35,996 nucleotides of DNA from Phycisphaerales bacterium (GTDB taxonomy: Bacteria > Planctomycetota > Phycisphaerae > WQYP01). A program made the position numbers and the translations under genes. The DNA lies in contig JABEVB010000031.1 of the NCBI GenBank assembly GCA_013044165.1, positions 1 to 35,996 of the forward strand, read 5' to 3'. Below, piece after piece: positions 1 to 9,792 of the stretch. Under the pieces are notes generated by a model. That model was not told where the DNA came from, made no database searches, and was given only the letters and a program-made list of their open reading frames with translations. How positions within the stretch are numbered: position 1 is the first letter of the stretch; each line of letters starts with the position of its first letter.

Positions 1-31
1 ATCTCGCTTCTGCCACCCAAAGCCGCTATAC

Positions 32-1066
32 TTGGATGTTGTTGTTGTCCTGAATCGAGATGTATTGCCCGTTATTGATCTAAAAACCCTTGATGAGCGA
101 GCTGCGATCTTGGCCCAAATGGAGCCGTTTGTCGGGGAGAACCTCAACTATCTCGCTCCCATTGACCGCATCTGGCAACCGACCGATTACCTTCCGGACT
201 TTGCCGCCGAGAACTGGCAGCAGCAACTCAGCGACTACCGCGCCCCTGCACAAGGCCTCTCCGATGAAGTTCTGGTCGTGCTCGTGGGCGATATGGTGAC
301 CGAAGAAGCCCTGCCCAGCTATGCCATCGCACTTAACCTTATTGCCCGCGATTACACCGGCGACAGCGACCGCCCCTGGGCACAGTGGATGCGCGGCTGG
401 ACCGCCGAAGAGAATCGCCACGGCGACCTGCTCAACGCTTATCTCCGCATTACCGGCCGGGTAGACATGCGCCGCGTGGAACTTACCATTCAGCATCTAA
501 TTGCTGAGGGCTTTAACCCTCGTGCCAACATGGACCCCTACGCCGGTCTGGTTTATACCTCATTTCAGGAACGGGCGACAAAAATTTCGCACGCCAACGT
601 GGCCAAACTCGTCGGGAGCCAGGGCGATGCCAACCTCGCCAAAATATGCCTGCGAATCGCCGGCGACGAATCGCGCCATGAGGCCTTCTATACCCGCATG
701 ATGCTGCAGGTTATGAATCTTGACCCGGTCGGTGGCATCTTGACCTTTCGCGAGATGATGCGCGGCCTCATTGCCATGCCTGGAAGACTCATGTTTGACG
801 GCAAAGACCCCGATCTCTTCGATCATTTTGCCATTGTTGCCCAGCGCCTCGGCGTTTACACCGTGCATGACTACGCCGCCATCATCAGTCATCTCGTTGA
901 GACGTGGGACATCGCCGGCCGCTCGGTTTGCGGCCCTGCCGCCAAAGCGCAGGAATATTTGTGCCGCCAGGCACAGCGCTATGCCTCCCATGCCGACGAA
1001 ATCCGCGACTACCACCTTAAACAACCGCCCCGCCAGTTCAGTTGGATCTACGACCGATTGGCTTAG
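32..1066 (+). CDS. Acyl-ACP desaturase (ferritin-like di-iron fatty acid desaturase)
   Basis: Probable soluble acyl-[acyl-carrier-protein] desaturase, which would introduce a cis double bond into ACP-bound fatty acids using O2 and reduced ferredoxin. The family's two metal-binding motifs are present: EENRH in the middle (about residues 130-134) and DESRHEAFY at about residues 214-222, supplying the Glu and His ligands of the di-iron centre. The length (344 aa) fits stearoyl-ACP desaturase-like proteins. The start is uncertain. The TTG at 32 is the first candidate codon in the window, but the frame is open to the left edge, so the true start may lie outside. The gene converges with the radical SAM gene; the 88-nt gap holds no clear terminator. 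Function by family similarity; substrate chain length and double-bond position cannot be told. Confidence 0.88.
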   Translation: MDVVVVLNRDVLPVIDLKTLDERAAILAQMEPFVGENLNYLAPIDRIWQPTDYLPDFAAENWQQQLSDYRAPAQGLSDEVLVVLVGDMVTEEALPSYAIALNLIARDYTGDSDRPWAQWMRGWTAEENRHGDLLNAYLRITGRVDMRRVELTIQHLIAEGFNPRANMDPYAGLVYTSFQERATKISHANVAKLVGSQGDANLAKICLRIAGDESRHEAFYTRMMLQVMNLDPVGGILTFREMMRGLIAMPGRLMFDGKDPDLFDHFAIVAQRLGVYTVHDYAAIISHLVETWDIAGRSVCGPAAKAQEYLCRQAQRYASHADEIRDYHLKQPPRQFSWIYDRLA

Positions 1067-1154
1067 CAGCCGCAAGGCACTGCTTTGTCATATCGTTCGC
1101 TTCGGAATCCATACAGCCTGTTCATTCGAGCCAAACGCTTGCGCCGCGAGTGGG

Positions 1155-2246
1155 CTATGGCGGACCAAATAAACTCAACTGCTGCTCGCCGGGCCTGCGA
1201 AAAGCCGCACTTGAGGGGCGTTGCGGGGTTTCGCTCAGGCCGGCTTTGCGACAAGCCATGCCAAAAAGCCCGGCAATTTGCTGCATAAATATTCCTTCAC
1301 CACTCATGCGCGAATAAAAATTGGAATCGTTCAACCGCCCGCCGCGAACTTCACGAATGCGGTTGAGCACTTTTTCAGCGCGATCGGGCATATGCTGGTG
1401 CAGCCAGGCGATAAACAGGTCCTTTACGCCGTAGGGCAATCGCACCGGTGTGTAGCCGGCGAACCTGGCTCCGGCGGCCGCCGCCGCGTTGAGTATGGCG
1501 GGCATCTCTTCATCGGTGAGGCCCGGAATGACCGGAGCCGCCAGCACACCCACCGGCACTCCGGCCTGCGCCAGGGCCTTGATGGCCGCAAGACGGCGGG
1601 CAGGGCTGCTGGTGCGTGGCTCCATGATGGCGGAAAGATCGGGCCGCAGCGTGGTAAGCGAAATCCAAACCAGTGCCGCCTGATATCCGGCAAGCTCCGC
1701 CAAAAGGTCCACGTCGCGCGTCACCAGATAATTTTTGCTGACAATAACCACCGGGTTGCGAAACTCCGCCAGCACCGCCAGACATTGCCGCGTGATACCC
1801 AGTTTGCGCTCCACCGGCTGATAGCAATCGGTAACGGTAGATATATTGATAACATCACCCTTCCATGAGGGAGCCATCAACTCCCGGCGGAGCAGTGCGG
1901 CTGCGTGGTGCTTGACGAGAATTTTGGTTTCAAAATCAAGCCCGGCCGAGTAGCCCAGCGTTTCGTGCGTGGGCCGTGCATAGCAGTAAACGCAGCCATG
2001 CTCGCAACCGCGGTAAGTGTTGAGACTGTAATTGAATGGCAGGTCCGGGCTTTCGTTGCGGCGAATGACGCTTTTGGCACAGTCAGCAATCAGCTCGGTC
2101 CGCGGGCTTGGCGATTCCGACTCATCCGGCGTCTGGGCCGGCTCGTCCGGGTCACGTTCATACCGCTGGCGCTCAAAGCGATTGGGCGGGTTTTCGGCGG
2201 CGCCGCGGCCGCGAAGGTGTTGAACTGGCAAATGCACATCGCCCAT
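1155..2246 (-). CDS. PA0069 family radical SAM protein (SplB-like)
   Basis: Radical SAM enzyme of the PA0069/Rv2578c type, related to spore photoproduct lyase. The motif CEHGCVYC supplies the CxxxCxxC cluster ligands at residues 81, 85 and 88, just after the family's NTYRGC lead-in. It would bind a 4Fe-4S cluster and cleave S-adenosylmethionine; the substrate of this subfamily is unknown. About 70 charged residues precede the barrel, which is usual for the group. The length (363 aa) is normal. The ATG at 2246 has no convincing Shine-Dalgarno sequence. The gene follows the TPR-protein gene on the same strand after a 94-nt gap, so co-transcription is possible, but nothing links the two functionally. 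Confidence 0.9.
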   Translation of the reverse strand: MGDVHLPVQHLRGRGAAENPPNRFERQRYERDPDEPAQTPDESESPSPRTELIADCAKSVIRRNESPDLPFNYSLNTYRGCEHGCVYCYARPTHETLGYSAGLDFETKILVKHHAAALLRRELMAPSWKGDVINISTVTDCYQPVERKLGITRQCLAVLAEFRNPVVIVSKNYLVTRDVDLLAELAGYQAALVWISLTTLRPDLSAIMEPRTSSPARRLAAIKALAQAGVPVGVLAAPVIPGLTDEEMPAILNAAAAAGARFAGYTPVRLPYGVKDLFIAWLHQHMPDRAEKVLNRIREVRGGRLNDSNFYSRMSGEGIFMQQIAGLFGMACRKAGLSETPQRPSSAAFRRPGEQQLSLFGPP

Positions 2247-2340
2247 GGCAGCTATTATAACCAGGGCCGCCTGGGCAAAAAGCGCCGTCGAGTGCGGGCG
2301 CGGTTATACATCAAGGCAACAATCACGGCCATTGCCGGGT

Positions 2341-4776
2341 TTACTGTGCTGCGGATGGCGGGGCAGTGGCTGCCGCGGTACTCGGAGGCCTGTTGGCCGC
2401 CGCCGCAAAATTAAGATTTTCCGCTAGCCAGCCGGCCCATTGGGCGGCTTGTGCGCTTTTTTCGGCTTTGGACAGCGCCAGCAGTTTTTTGGCGGTGGCG
2501 GTTTCCTGGCTGCGGCTGCCAGTGGCCAAAGCCTGCTGCACCATGCGGTCGTAGCTGAATATTCGAACCAGCGCCACAGGGCTGTGGCCCAGCGACGCAA
2601 GCGGATCCGCCAGCGATGTCGACAGCCCCTGCAGCGGCGCGCGGCGCAACAACCACGCCTGCACCAACGGGTCACCCCCTGGCTGCAGCAGCCCGGCAAG
2701 GCCGGTGGTTATCTTGCGGCTCAGAGCCGAAAGGTCGGGCCGCGTAGAGCCTTGCGGCGCCGGCTGCGTTGCCGCCGCGGCTGCGGCCCGGCGCACGCCG
2801 GGCAACTCGGTAATCAAGGCACCGGCTGTGAGCATCTGCTGCGACTGGGGCAAGGTGGCAAGGCCGGCTGCGGCGGTTGCCATGCCGGTATCGGCATCGT
2901 CAAACAGGCCACGCACATTAAAATACCCCGCAGAGACAACCTGTCCGCCCAGGCCGGTCTTCATTTGATTGCCAACCGCCAGCGGATTGGTGATCAACTG
3001 AATGTTGCCCCCCACCAGCGACGCCGGGTTGGCTAAAAGCATTCCACGCAGCGGCCCTTGGTCAACTCGGTAGCGCACCGTAAGCGTATTTTGCGGATCA
3101 AGCTTGAGGGTGGTCACATCCGAATCTACGGCATATGCGCCAAGATTCACCGTGTTAAGCCCTTGAATGGCCCCAACAAAAGCCACGTTGGTGGTAATGG
3201 CGGTGTCCGGGCCAACGGCCAAAGTGTGATTGGTGGCATTAAAATAATGCACCTTCAGATAAAGGGGTTGCCCATAGCTGACGTACTGATTGGGCCAGCT
3301 TACCGTTACCAGTACGACATTGGCCGGATGCTCCACGGCTCCAAGCATGGCTTTGGAATAGACCGCCGCAGCAGCCGACACTTGCGCATCGCCCGCACTT
3401 TGGGCCAGCCCAACACCCAGGTTGGAGGCCGCGTTGGCCACCGCCAGAGCCACCAGCCCCTGCGGATGCGTGTTCCAGAGAGCTTGGAGTATCTTTGCGG
3501 CGTGTTGGTTGCGATTTTCCATCACGGCCAACCGGGCCAACCCAAGTTGAGCGTACGGGTCATTTCCGGCGGCAACAAAACGTTTGCGCGCCGCCTGAGC
3601 AAAGTGCTGCCGCAGAAGCAGCCAGCCGCGCAGCCGTAGATAGGTTGGCGAGTTTTTAGGGAGCATGTGGCCCAGTTCGGTCACGCGCTGGGAGGCGCTG
3701 GGCGGAATCGTAGGCGCGTAGTAAAGGTCAAGCCAAAGCAGGTCGGCAAATAGTTCGGCATTTTTGGGATTCTTCGCCAGTGCCGCAACCAGTCGCTTGC
3801 GAATCTGCTGAAAAATGGCGTTGCTGCGTGGGCCGTTTATTGGCAGGCCTTCGCTGCGGGCGGTAAGGTCCAGCATTAAAAGAGCGGTCGCGGGGTGTTT
3901 GCCCGCGATAAGCTCACGCATAAACGCGTCAAATTCCGGTTCATCACCGGCGATGGCCCAATCCTGCGCCAGTTGCACCATCAGTTCCGGCGGCACGGGT
4001 GCGCCCACCTGTTGATACTGGTTGATGGCGCTGTTAAGCCACGCGGCGGCGTGATGATAGTCGTTGGCCGAGGCGAGAATATTGCCCACGGCCGCTAGAG
4101 CGGCGGGTTGATACGGGTCGGCATGCAGCACCGCAATGCAGGCGGCGACTTGCTTCGCGCTCGCCGCATGGCGCTGCTGCAAAATGGCGGCAACCTCCTG
4201 CAGTGCCGCAAGATTGGCCGAATTGAGCGTCACTGCCTCCTCAAACATTTTAAGTGCCAGCTGATGGCGCGATTGCGCCTCAAGCAGGCGACCCACCCGC
4301 AGCGCCATGGCCGAGGCGACTTGTGCGTCGAGGTCCGGCTGTTTGAGCGCGGCAAGATAAATGTTAATTTTGCCGCGAACGGTTTGAGCGCTTTGCGCCA
4401 GCGCATCTAAAAATTGCACCTGGGCGCTGATGTCGTGTGGTCTGATTTTGACGAGTTGCAACAGGCTTTGACGCAACGTGGTGGTTTTGTTGAGCGCAGC
4501 GGCAGCTTCGGCGCGCAGGCGCAAAATCGTCGGTGAGTTTGGCGCCAGCGCATACGCCTGGTTCAACAGTGCCATAGCCTCCCGGGCCGCCAGCGTGGTA
4601 GGTATTTGCGTGTTGTGGGCGGCCTGTCGGGCATCGTCCACCAGTTGGTCGGCCAGCAGGCGTTGGGCATCGCGGCCGGCGCTCTGCGCGGCAAGACGGT
4701 GCACGCCGAGCAACAGGGCGGCAGAGGCGGCGGCAAATAACAAACTTTGTCGTAAGGAAATAAGTTTATTGCGCAT
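2341..4776 (-). CDS. Large exported TPR-repeat protein of unknown function
   Basis: An 811-aa protein with a basic N-terminus and a hydrophobic stretch (about residues 9-25) that acts as signal peptide or membrane anchor. The following 400 residues are Ala/Leu-rich helical repeats of TPR character (for example AYALAPNSPTILRLRAEAAA). The second half has a beta-rich stretch (about residues 500-640) and then more helices; the tail is Ala/Pro/Thr-rich. The start was set at 4776, not the upstream in-frame codon at 4848, because GAGG lies 6-7 nt before this ATG and the signal sequence then begins directly. A sigma-70-like promoter lies 90 nt upstream. TPR proteins of this kind usually scaffold envelope or secretion complexes. 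The divergent neighbour is a pilin-like protein, but a functional link is only a guess. Confidence 0.75.
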   Translation of the reverse strand: MRNKLISLRQSLLFAAASAALLLGVHRLAAQSAGRDAQRLLADQLVDDARQAAHNTQIPTTLAAREAMALLNQAYALAPNSPTILRLRAEAAAALNKTTTLRQSLLQLVKIRPHDISAQVQFLDALAQSAQTVRGKINIYLAALKQPDLDAQVASAMALRVGRLLEAQSRHQLALKMFEEAVTLNSANLAALQEVAAILQQRHAASAKQVAACIAVLHADPYQPAALAAVGNILASANDYHHAAAWLNSAINQYQQVGAPVPPELMVQLAQDWAIAGDEPEFDAFMRELIAGKHPATALLMLDLTARSEGLPINGPRSNAIFQQIRKRLVAALAKNPKNAELFADLLWLDLYYAPTIPPSASQRVTELGHMLPKNSPTYLRLRGWLLLRQHFAQAARKRFVAAGNDPYAQLGLARLAVMENRNQHAAKILQALWNTHPQGLVALAVANAASNLGVGLAQSAGDAQVSAAAAVYSKAMLGAVEHPANVVLVTVSWPNQYVSYGQPLYLKVHYFNATNHTLAVGPDTAITTNVAFVGAIQGLNTVNLGAYAVDSDVTTLKLDPQNTLTVRYRVDQGPLRGMLLANPASLVGGNIQLITNPLAVGNQMKTGLGGQVVSAGYFNVRGLFDDADTGMATAAAGLATLPQSQQMLTAGALITELPGVRRAAAAAATQPAPQGSTRPDLSALSRKITTGLAGLLQPGGDPLVQAWLLRRAPLQGLSTSLADPLASLGHSPVALVRIFSYDRMVQQALATGSRSQETATAKKLLALSKAEKSAQAAQWAGWLAENLNFAAAANRPPSTAAATAPPSAAQ

Positions 4777-4867
4777 GGAGTTCCTCAATGGTGACCGCCA
4801 GCCCGATGGTTTATGGTTCAGGCGGTTTACACTGGGCCTGGGCGGCACTCACGCGAAGCCGCCGCTC

Positions 4868-4896
4868 TATATATCGGTGGATAGCGGCTGGGTCAA
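4868..4896 (-). promoter_or_regulatory. Sigma-70-type promoter for the TPR-protein gene
   Basis: On the minus strand TTGACC (4896-4891) is followed after exactly 17 nt by TATATA (4873-4868). Transcription would start near 4861, giving a leader of about 85 nt before the ATG at 4776. Consensus match and spacing are good; no operator was recognised. Confidence 0.6.
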
Positions 4897-5179
4897 TTGA
4901 ATCCAATCGCCGTTTTTTTCGGAAGTAACGTGTTATAGCTCGCTACAACTAACGATGGCAGCCTCCGAACCACCTCATCCCCAACCACCAACTTGTATAT
5001 TATAGGGCATTGCCACCGCACGAAAGCACGGCGGAGTATTTTTATGTTCGTAAAAGCGAATACATGAGGTCGGGGTATAGCATGCATCAATGCAGATGCC
5101 GAAGCGACCCTCAGTGGTTGCTTAGCCCGGTTTATTGCTTGTCGCCTGCCGTGCTGGCGGAAAAGCAAGCGAATTTTTG

Positions 5180-5207
5180 TTGGCTTTACGCCGGTTATGC
5201 GTATACT
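5180..5207 (+). promoter_or_regulatory. Sigma-70-type promoter for the pilin-like gene
   Basis: TTGGCT (5180-5185) and TATACT (5202-5207) are separated by 16 nt. The predicted start near 5214 gives a leader of about 53 nt before the ATG at 5267. The -10 box is close to consensus, the -35 box moderate. Confidence 0.5.
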
Positions 5208-5266
5208 AAAAATGAGCAGGCACGGTAGATGCCAGGCGCGAGAGCTTGGGCCACAGAGGAAATAAA

Positions 5267-6088
5267 ATGGTATCAACGACGGTTAGCATGAAACCAGGCA
5301 AGGCCAGGGGCTTCACGCTTGTTGAGTTGCTGGTGGTTATTACTATTATCGCCATCCTCATCGCATTGCTCTTACCAGCGCTTAACTCAGCGGAAAACGA
5401 AGCCAACCGTGTGGCCTGCCAAGCCAATATGCGCACGCTTTCGCAAGCGTTTATTTCGTATACCAGCAACAACAAAGGTTACTTCCCGGCAGCGGGCGAT
5501 GGGGGGAACCCGCAGGCGGCTGATTGGATTTATTGGCAGAACGCAGGCAGCCGCCCGCTTAACGCTTCGCGCATCGCGCCTTACCTGGGTCAGGCGCCGG
5601 GCGCCAACCTGAACACAGCCGTCCTCGTTTGCCCAGCCGATGTCGCCGCTCCCACTCGAGCCTATCCCTACAGCTATTCTATGAATGCATGGCTGGGTGA
5701 TCCGGGTAACGCAACGGCGCAAAATCAACTCATAGCGGACCTCACCATCAACAACGTGGCACCGGGAACGGCAAGCTCGGCCTACCCAAACTTTAAGCCC
5801 AACTCCTATGTCGGCACGCTGGCAATGTCGGCAGTTAAAAGCCCCAGCAGTTGCATTATGCTTATAGACCAATCCAACTACCAACTTAATGATGGAGCTT
5901 TTTACCCAGGAAATTTGAGCGATACAGTAGGAGTGCGGCACGATGTTGGCCTTGAATCCAATGGCACAGTCAATACCTATAGTCTCAACCCTAACAACCG
6001 TGGCAATGTCGCGTATGTAGACGGTCATGTGGGTTACATAACCCGGTTAGCATCCGAAAATACCGCCAATTTCGACCCATGGAAGTAA
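5267..6088 (+). CDS. Pilin-like protein with prepilin N-terminal cleavage/methylation signal
   Basis: A 273-aa type II secretion/type IV pilin-like protein of the kind present in many copies in planctomycetes and Lentisphaerae. The class III signal reads GFTLVELLVVITIIAILIAL from residue 15: the prepilin peptidase would cut after Gly and methylate the Phe, and the hydrophobic helix would anchor or polymerise the protein. It continues with CQANMRTLSQAFISYTSNN, the usual start of the ectodomain, and ends with the DGHV motif (VAYVDGHVGYI), although the His that usually precedes it by about nine residues is not evident. The ATG at 5267 was chosen because AGAGGA lies 6 nt upstream; the in-frame TTG at 5246 has no such signal. 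Its role in this subfamily is unknown. Confidence 0.88.
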   Translation: MVSTTVSMKPGKARGFTLVELLVVITIIAILIALLLPALNSAENEANRVACQANMRTLSQAFISYTSNNKGYFPAAGDGGNPQAADWIYWQNAGSRPLNASRIAPYLGQAPGANLNTAVLVCPADVAAPTRAYPYSYSMNAWLGDPGNATAQNQLIADLTINNVAPGTASSAYPNFKPNSYVGTLAMSAVKSPSSCIMLIDQSNYQLNDGAFYPGNLSDTVGVRHDVGLESNGTVNTYSLNPNNRGNVAYVDGHVGYITRLASENTANFDPWK

Positions 6089-6363
6089 CTTCCGTTGGCG
6101 CTTTTATCAGAAAGCTTAGGGTTACCCGCGTTGACGGCGTAAAACGTAGTTACACCTTCAAAAATTGTAACCACCGAACAACCGACTCTTTGTAACAGTT
6201 CAACGGCCTTGCAGATTATGTACTGAGATAATTGTCTGCGTCCAATAGCAAGCGGCGACGAGGCCGCATCGGGCGCATACGATGCGTCGAGGAGCCGCGC
6301 CGCCGTGAGACGCAAAAAGGCGCACCGCCCCGCAGCCACTGCTCAGATAGGCTCTCAACAAAC

Positions 6364-9300
6364 TTATACAACCCGTAGCCGCTTCACATGCTTGAGTCGC
6401 ACCGGACCAATGAGGCCTGATGGCACAAGCGGATCTGTCTTGTGCCACAGTTCCCACGTGGTAAAGCTGATGCGGCCGGTGGGGCTGCGTTTGCCTTCCA
6501 GCACCCATGCGGGCCATGCCGCCAGCGAGCCGTTGCCGTTGCGCTGAGCATCTTGCGGCAAATGGGCATCACCAATGAGGCGGTTTATCCAAAGGTTGGT
6601 TACAGCCACCTGCAAATGGTTTTCGCCGGCGCGGAGCGATTCGGTTATATCCAGCTCAAACGGTGGTTTCCACAACAAGTCGTACGCGTGACCGTTGAGC
6701 GTCACCTGGGCCATAACCGCAACGTCGCCCAAATCTAGAATGCTGCGGTCATTTTTAGTTTGCGGCCCGGAATGCTCAAAGGTGGTGGAATAGCTTGCGG
6801 TACCCGAAAAATACTTGACGCCCTCACTGGGGTGCTCGGCCAGCGATATAAGCTTCTTGAGATGAATGTGCGCCGGCGCGCCCAAATTGGGCGGAAACGC
6901 TACATCCCATGGAGCCGCCAATGCCGTCGGCTCAGGCAGCTCCGCCACAACGAGGCTGTGCGTTTTACCGGCAGCGGTTTTGAATTGGTACCGCCCGGGC
7001 GCGGCGATGTCGGCAAAGATGTTGCCCTGTGCGCCCGCCATCAGGCGCAGCGGGTCTTGCCCGTCAGGCAGCACAAAGGAGAATAGGGCGCCGTCGCGTG
7101 CCGTAAGCGTGTAGGTATGACTGCCAACGCGGTACATAACACGTAGCGTTTTCACAACGCCGAAGGCGGGGTCGCCGGCAAGGGCGGCGATTTTTACCAC
7201 CGGGAAGGAGAACTCCTTTTTGGCCAGAATCCCCGCGACCACAGCCGTCACATCGCGTGTGCGGGCGGCGTCGCCAGCTGGCCCATAGGTTGCCTTAACC
7301 ACGCGGCCAAGCGGTATGCCCGCAGGCGTCGCAAGCGGCTTATTGTTTCGCCAGGCGGCTGTTACTGGAACGAATGACCCTTTCGCCGGTTTGCCATGTC
7401 TGAACACCACAAACAGCGACTGCTTCCAACCAAGCTGCAGCAGCACCTGCGTGCGGTCTTTATGGGCTTGCCAACATGCGGCCGGTGCCATTTCGCCGGT
7501 TTGCGGGTCCCACAACTCCGGCGCACCGGTTGCGCGGAAGTCGCAGGTAGCGTCAACCGCACGCTCCTGCTGATTGGCTACGAAGTAGATTTCGGCGTCG
7601 GGCGTACGGCGGTGGGCAAAGGCCAGCGGAGTGTCGGCTGTAAAATCCGGCACATAATCAATGGCTGCGAGCGCTTCATCCACCGTTTTTCCGCTCATGA
7701 TTTTTCCGCTGGACCACAGTTCGTCGGCCATTTGCTTTACCTGCGCATCGCAGTGCGGGTAGTTGGTAAGGCTGGGAGAACAAAGCGGCTTTGAGCCAAG
7801 GATTTTAGCCCCTGCATCGGCCAACTCCTTAATGCGGGCAAGCAGTTCGGGCGTCATGGTGGGCGTATCTACAATAACGAGCAGCTTGTAGCGGATGCCT
7901 TCGGGCAGGACAAGCATACCATTTTTGACGCTAAGGCGATGCAGGACGACATCGGCCGGGCAACCATCGCATTTAAACTTTGTGTGCTCGAGCAGGTTGC
8001 CGGCGCCCGGCAGAGCCGGCACGCCTGAGGGCGCCCCTTCAGGCTGCAGGTAAAGTACATCGGCAACCCAATGCCCTTGGCGCAGCAGGTGCTGGCAGCG
8101 TGCCAGATACGAATGCCAGGCGAGCGATTGGCGCCACCAGGTTTGCGTGCGTTCGTAATGAAGCCCCCATGGCCCCATCGAAACGCCCGGCGCAATATTG
8201 TTAAAGGGTTGCATGGCGTAGCGATGCACGACAAAGCGATTAACACCCTGGGCAAAGGCCCAATCGCCGATATCTTTAACGACGGCCGGATGGCCTTGCC
8301 AGCGCTCCCCAGCATTCGAGGTAAACGTTTCTTGGCCGATGATGTTGTGGCCGTAGACATGGGCAGCCGAGGTCATTTCCGTGACAGAAGTACTCGCACC
8401 ATAGCGCGGCCAGGCCCAAAGCTCACTCATAGGCTCGACGGCCGAACCGCCATAGTGCATTTCATCGGTGGGCACGCCGAAATACCCCTCGATCGAAAGC
8501 CGCAGACCGTATTTGGCGGCCGCATCGCGCATGGCGGTGGAATAGTTTTCAATAAGAAGCTGCGAGATGGTTTTTCGCACATCCCAGAGAAACCTTTGAG
8601 TAACCTCCATGGAGTCAATCACCTGACCGGTCATGGCGGGCAGATAAGGCGTTATGTCGTAGCCGCGGAGCCGCTTGAATTGTGCCGGAAAATCGCGCGT
8701 CCAGTTTTGCGATCCAGTCTCCCAGCTATCTATATGAGTGGAAACCAGCGTGCCGCCGGCCAGTGGGCCGATCTTGTCAATAAGCCTGCCCATCAGCATC
8801 TCAAACTGGTACAGTGTGGCGCGTTTGGAGAGTTTATCGCTTTCCAGCCCGAGGCCACCGACAGGTGCCGGGTGATTGTCCACGTTGGTGGTCGTGTGGC
8901 CCAGCCGCAGAATGGTCCAGTTGCCGGCCGGCGCATTCCATAGCAACCGCCCGTAATGATTCATGTTGCCGCTTATATTGATCACCGCCGCGGACTTGGC
9001 CACAGCGCCCGGCGGCACCTCGGGCCAGTGGGCGCTGGTGGGCAGGTTGTCACTTACGCCCCTCTCGCTAAGGGCATTCAAGTTGACAAGGGCGCTGGGC
9101 TGCCGTTGAGCCGGCGTCGGATACGCCAGCACCATGGCGTCTTGATAATACCCGACATTTGCCGCCGGCTGCGGCAGCAGGATGTCGAGTTGCTTGCCCC
9201 CCACTGCCTGCGTGCTCGTCCATACGAGCACCTGCATGGAAAGTTCGGGGGTAATCCACGGACCGCCGCTGCCGCACCAGCCCGCGTCGTTGTTCATGTT

Positions 9301-9696
9301 GACCTGCAGCCCCAGCCGAGCGGCCTCGTGACACATAAAGTCAAACATGTCCCGCCATTCCGGAGAGCCAAAACGTACCGGCCCCGGCGGCGTCCCCTGC
9401 GACACTTCCATGATAAGCACTCCGCCAATGCCGGCGGCCTTCATCGCCTCCAGATCTGCGGTAATGCCTTCACGGGTGATGTTGCCATCCAGCCAAAACC
9501 AGTAGACCCATGGACGGGCTGAATCGGGCGGCGAAGCAAAAGTTTTGGCTAATTCATCCACGTTCGATGGGCTTGCAACAGCAGCGGCTGACAATTCACG
9601 CATCTTGCCATTGGCCCCCGGTGCGCTTGCGAGCACAATGCCAAAGCCGGACATACCCATCATGCGAACAAAGCTGCGACGTGATAATGACGCCAT
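6364..9696 (-). CDS. Exported alpha-L-rhamnosidase-like glycoside hydrolase (GH106 type)
   Basis: A 1110-aa enzyme expected to release alpha-L-rhamnose from plant or algal polysaccharides such as pectic rhamnogalacturonan. The N-terminus is a twin-arginine signal (SRRSFVR, residues 5-11, then a hydrophobic stretch), so it is exported folded. The GH106 lead-in follows at residues 61-96: RPWVYWFWLDGNITREGI, then DLEAMKAAGIGGVLIMEV. Later hallmarks include GWCGSGGPWI and GQETFTSNAGERW. The C-terminus has a beta-sandwich like the GH2 sugar-binding domain (VTLNGHAYDLLWKPPFELDI). The catalytic glutamates were not assigned. The start at 9696 places AGGAG 10 nt upstream and makes the Tat signal N-terminal. 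The gene appears monocistronic and has an 18-bp palindrome about 100 bp upstream that may be an operator. Confidence 0.88.
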   Translation of the reverse strand: MASLSRRSFVRMMGMSGFGIVLASAPGANGKMRELSAAAVASPSNVDELAKTFASPPDSARPWVYWFWLDGNITREGITADLEAMKAAGIGGVLIMEVSQGTPPGPVRFGSPEWRDMFDFMCHEAARLGLQVNMNNDAGWCGSGGPWITPELSMQVLVWTSTQAVGGKQLDILLPQPAANVGYYQDAMVLAYPTPAQRQPSALVNLNALSERGVSDNLPTSAHWPEVPPGAVAKSAAVINISGNMNHYGRLLWNAPAGNWTILRLGHTTTNVDNHPAPVGGLGLESDKLSKRATLYQFEMLMGRLIDKIGPLAGGTLVSTHIDSWETGSQNWTRDFPAQFKRLRGYDITPYLPAMTGQVIDSMEVTQRFLWDVRKTISQLLIENYSTAMRDAAAKYGLRLSIEGYFGVPTDEMHYGGSAVEPMSELWAWPRYGASTSVTEMTSAAHVYGHNIIGQETFTSNAGERWQGHPAVVKDIGDWAFAQGVNRFVVHRYAMQPFNNIAPGVSMGPWGLHYERTQTWWRQSLAWHSYLARCQHLLRQGHWVADVLYLQPEGAPSGVPALPGAGNLLEHTKFKCDGCPADVVLHRLSVKNGMLVLPEGIRYKLLVIVDTPTMTPELLARIKELADAGAKILGSKPLCSPSLTNYPHCDAQVKQMADELWSSGKIMSGKTVDEALAAIDYVPDFTADTPLAFAHRRTPDAEIYFVANQQERAVDATCDFRATGAPELWDPQTGEMAPAACWQAHKDRTQVLLQLGWKQSLFVVFRHGKPAKGSFVPVTAAWRNNKPLATPAGIPLGRVVKATYGPAGDAARTRDVTAVVAGILAKKEFSFPVVKIAALAGDPAFGVVKTLRVMYRVGSHTYTLTARDGALFSFVLPDGQDPLRLMAGAQGNIFADIAAPGRYQFKTAAGKTHSLVVAELPEPTALAAPWDVAFPPNLGAPAHIHLKKLISLAEHPSEGVKYFSGTASYSTTFEHSGPQTKNDRSILDLGDVAVMAQVTLNGHAYDLLWKPPFELDITESLRAGENHLQVAVTNLWINRLIGDAHLPQDAQRNGNGSLAAWPAWVLEGKRSPTGRISFTTWELWHKTDPLVPSGLIGPVRLKHVKRLRVV

Positions 9697-9792
9697 AAGA
9701 TCAGCACTCCTGCCAAGGCACAACCTGTCGAACCGCCCACCACGCGAGGGCTTTATTCTCTAGCATAACGGAGAAAGGTTAACTTTAATATG

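Larger units (their letters stand above)
4777..5266. other. Divergent intergenic region with two promoters
   Basis: This 490-nt region separates the leftward TPR gene from the rightward pilin-like gene. It holds one promoter for each (given separately). Between about 4900 and 5175 I see no gene with a ribosome binding site, recognisable domain or credible codon use. A minus-strand open frame of about 127 codons is there, but its Arg/Pro/Leu-rich translation matches nothing I know and I leave it out. Confidence 0.6.

Noticed and set aside
1155-2246. Several long plus-strand frames opposite the radical SAM gene
   Set aside because: They are mirror frames of a gene with an intact CxxxCxxC motif, a common effect of high GC content.
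2247-2340. TATAACC/GGTTATA inverted repeat between the TPR and radical SAM genes
   Set aside because: Only 7 bp with a long spacer and no terminator or promoter context; likely chance.
4893-5276. 127-codon minus-strand frame between the TPR and pilin-like genes
   Set aside because: It covers the pilin promoter and ribosome site, its translation resembles no protein, and its codon use is unlike its neighbours.
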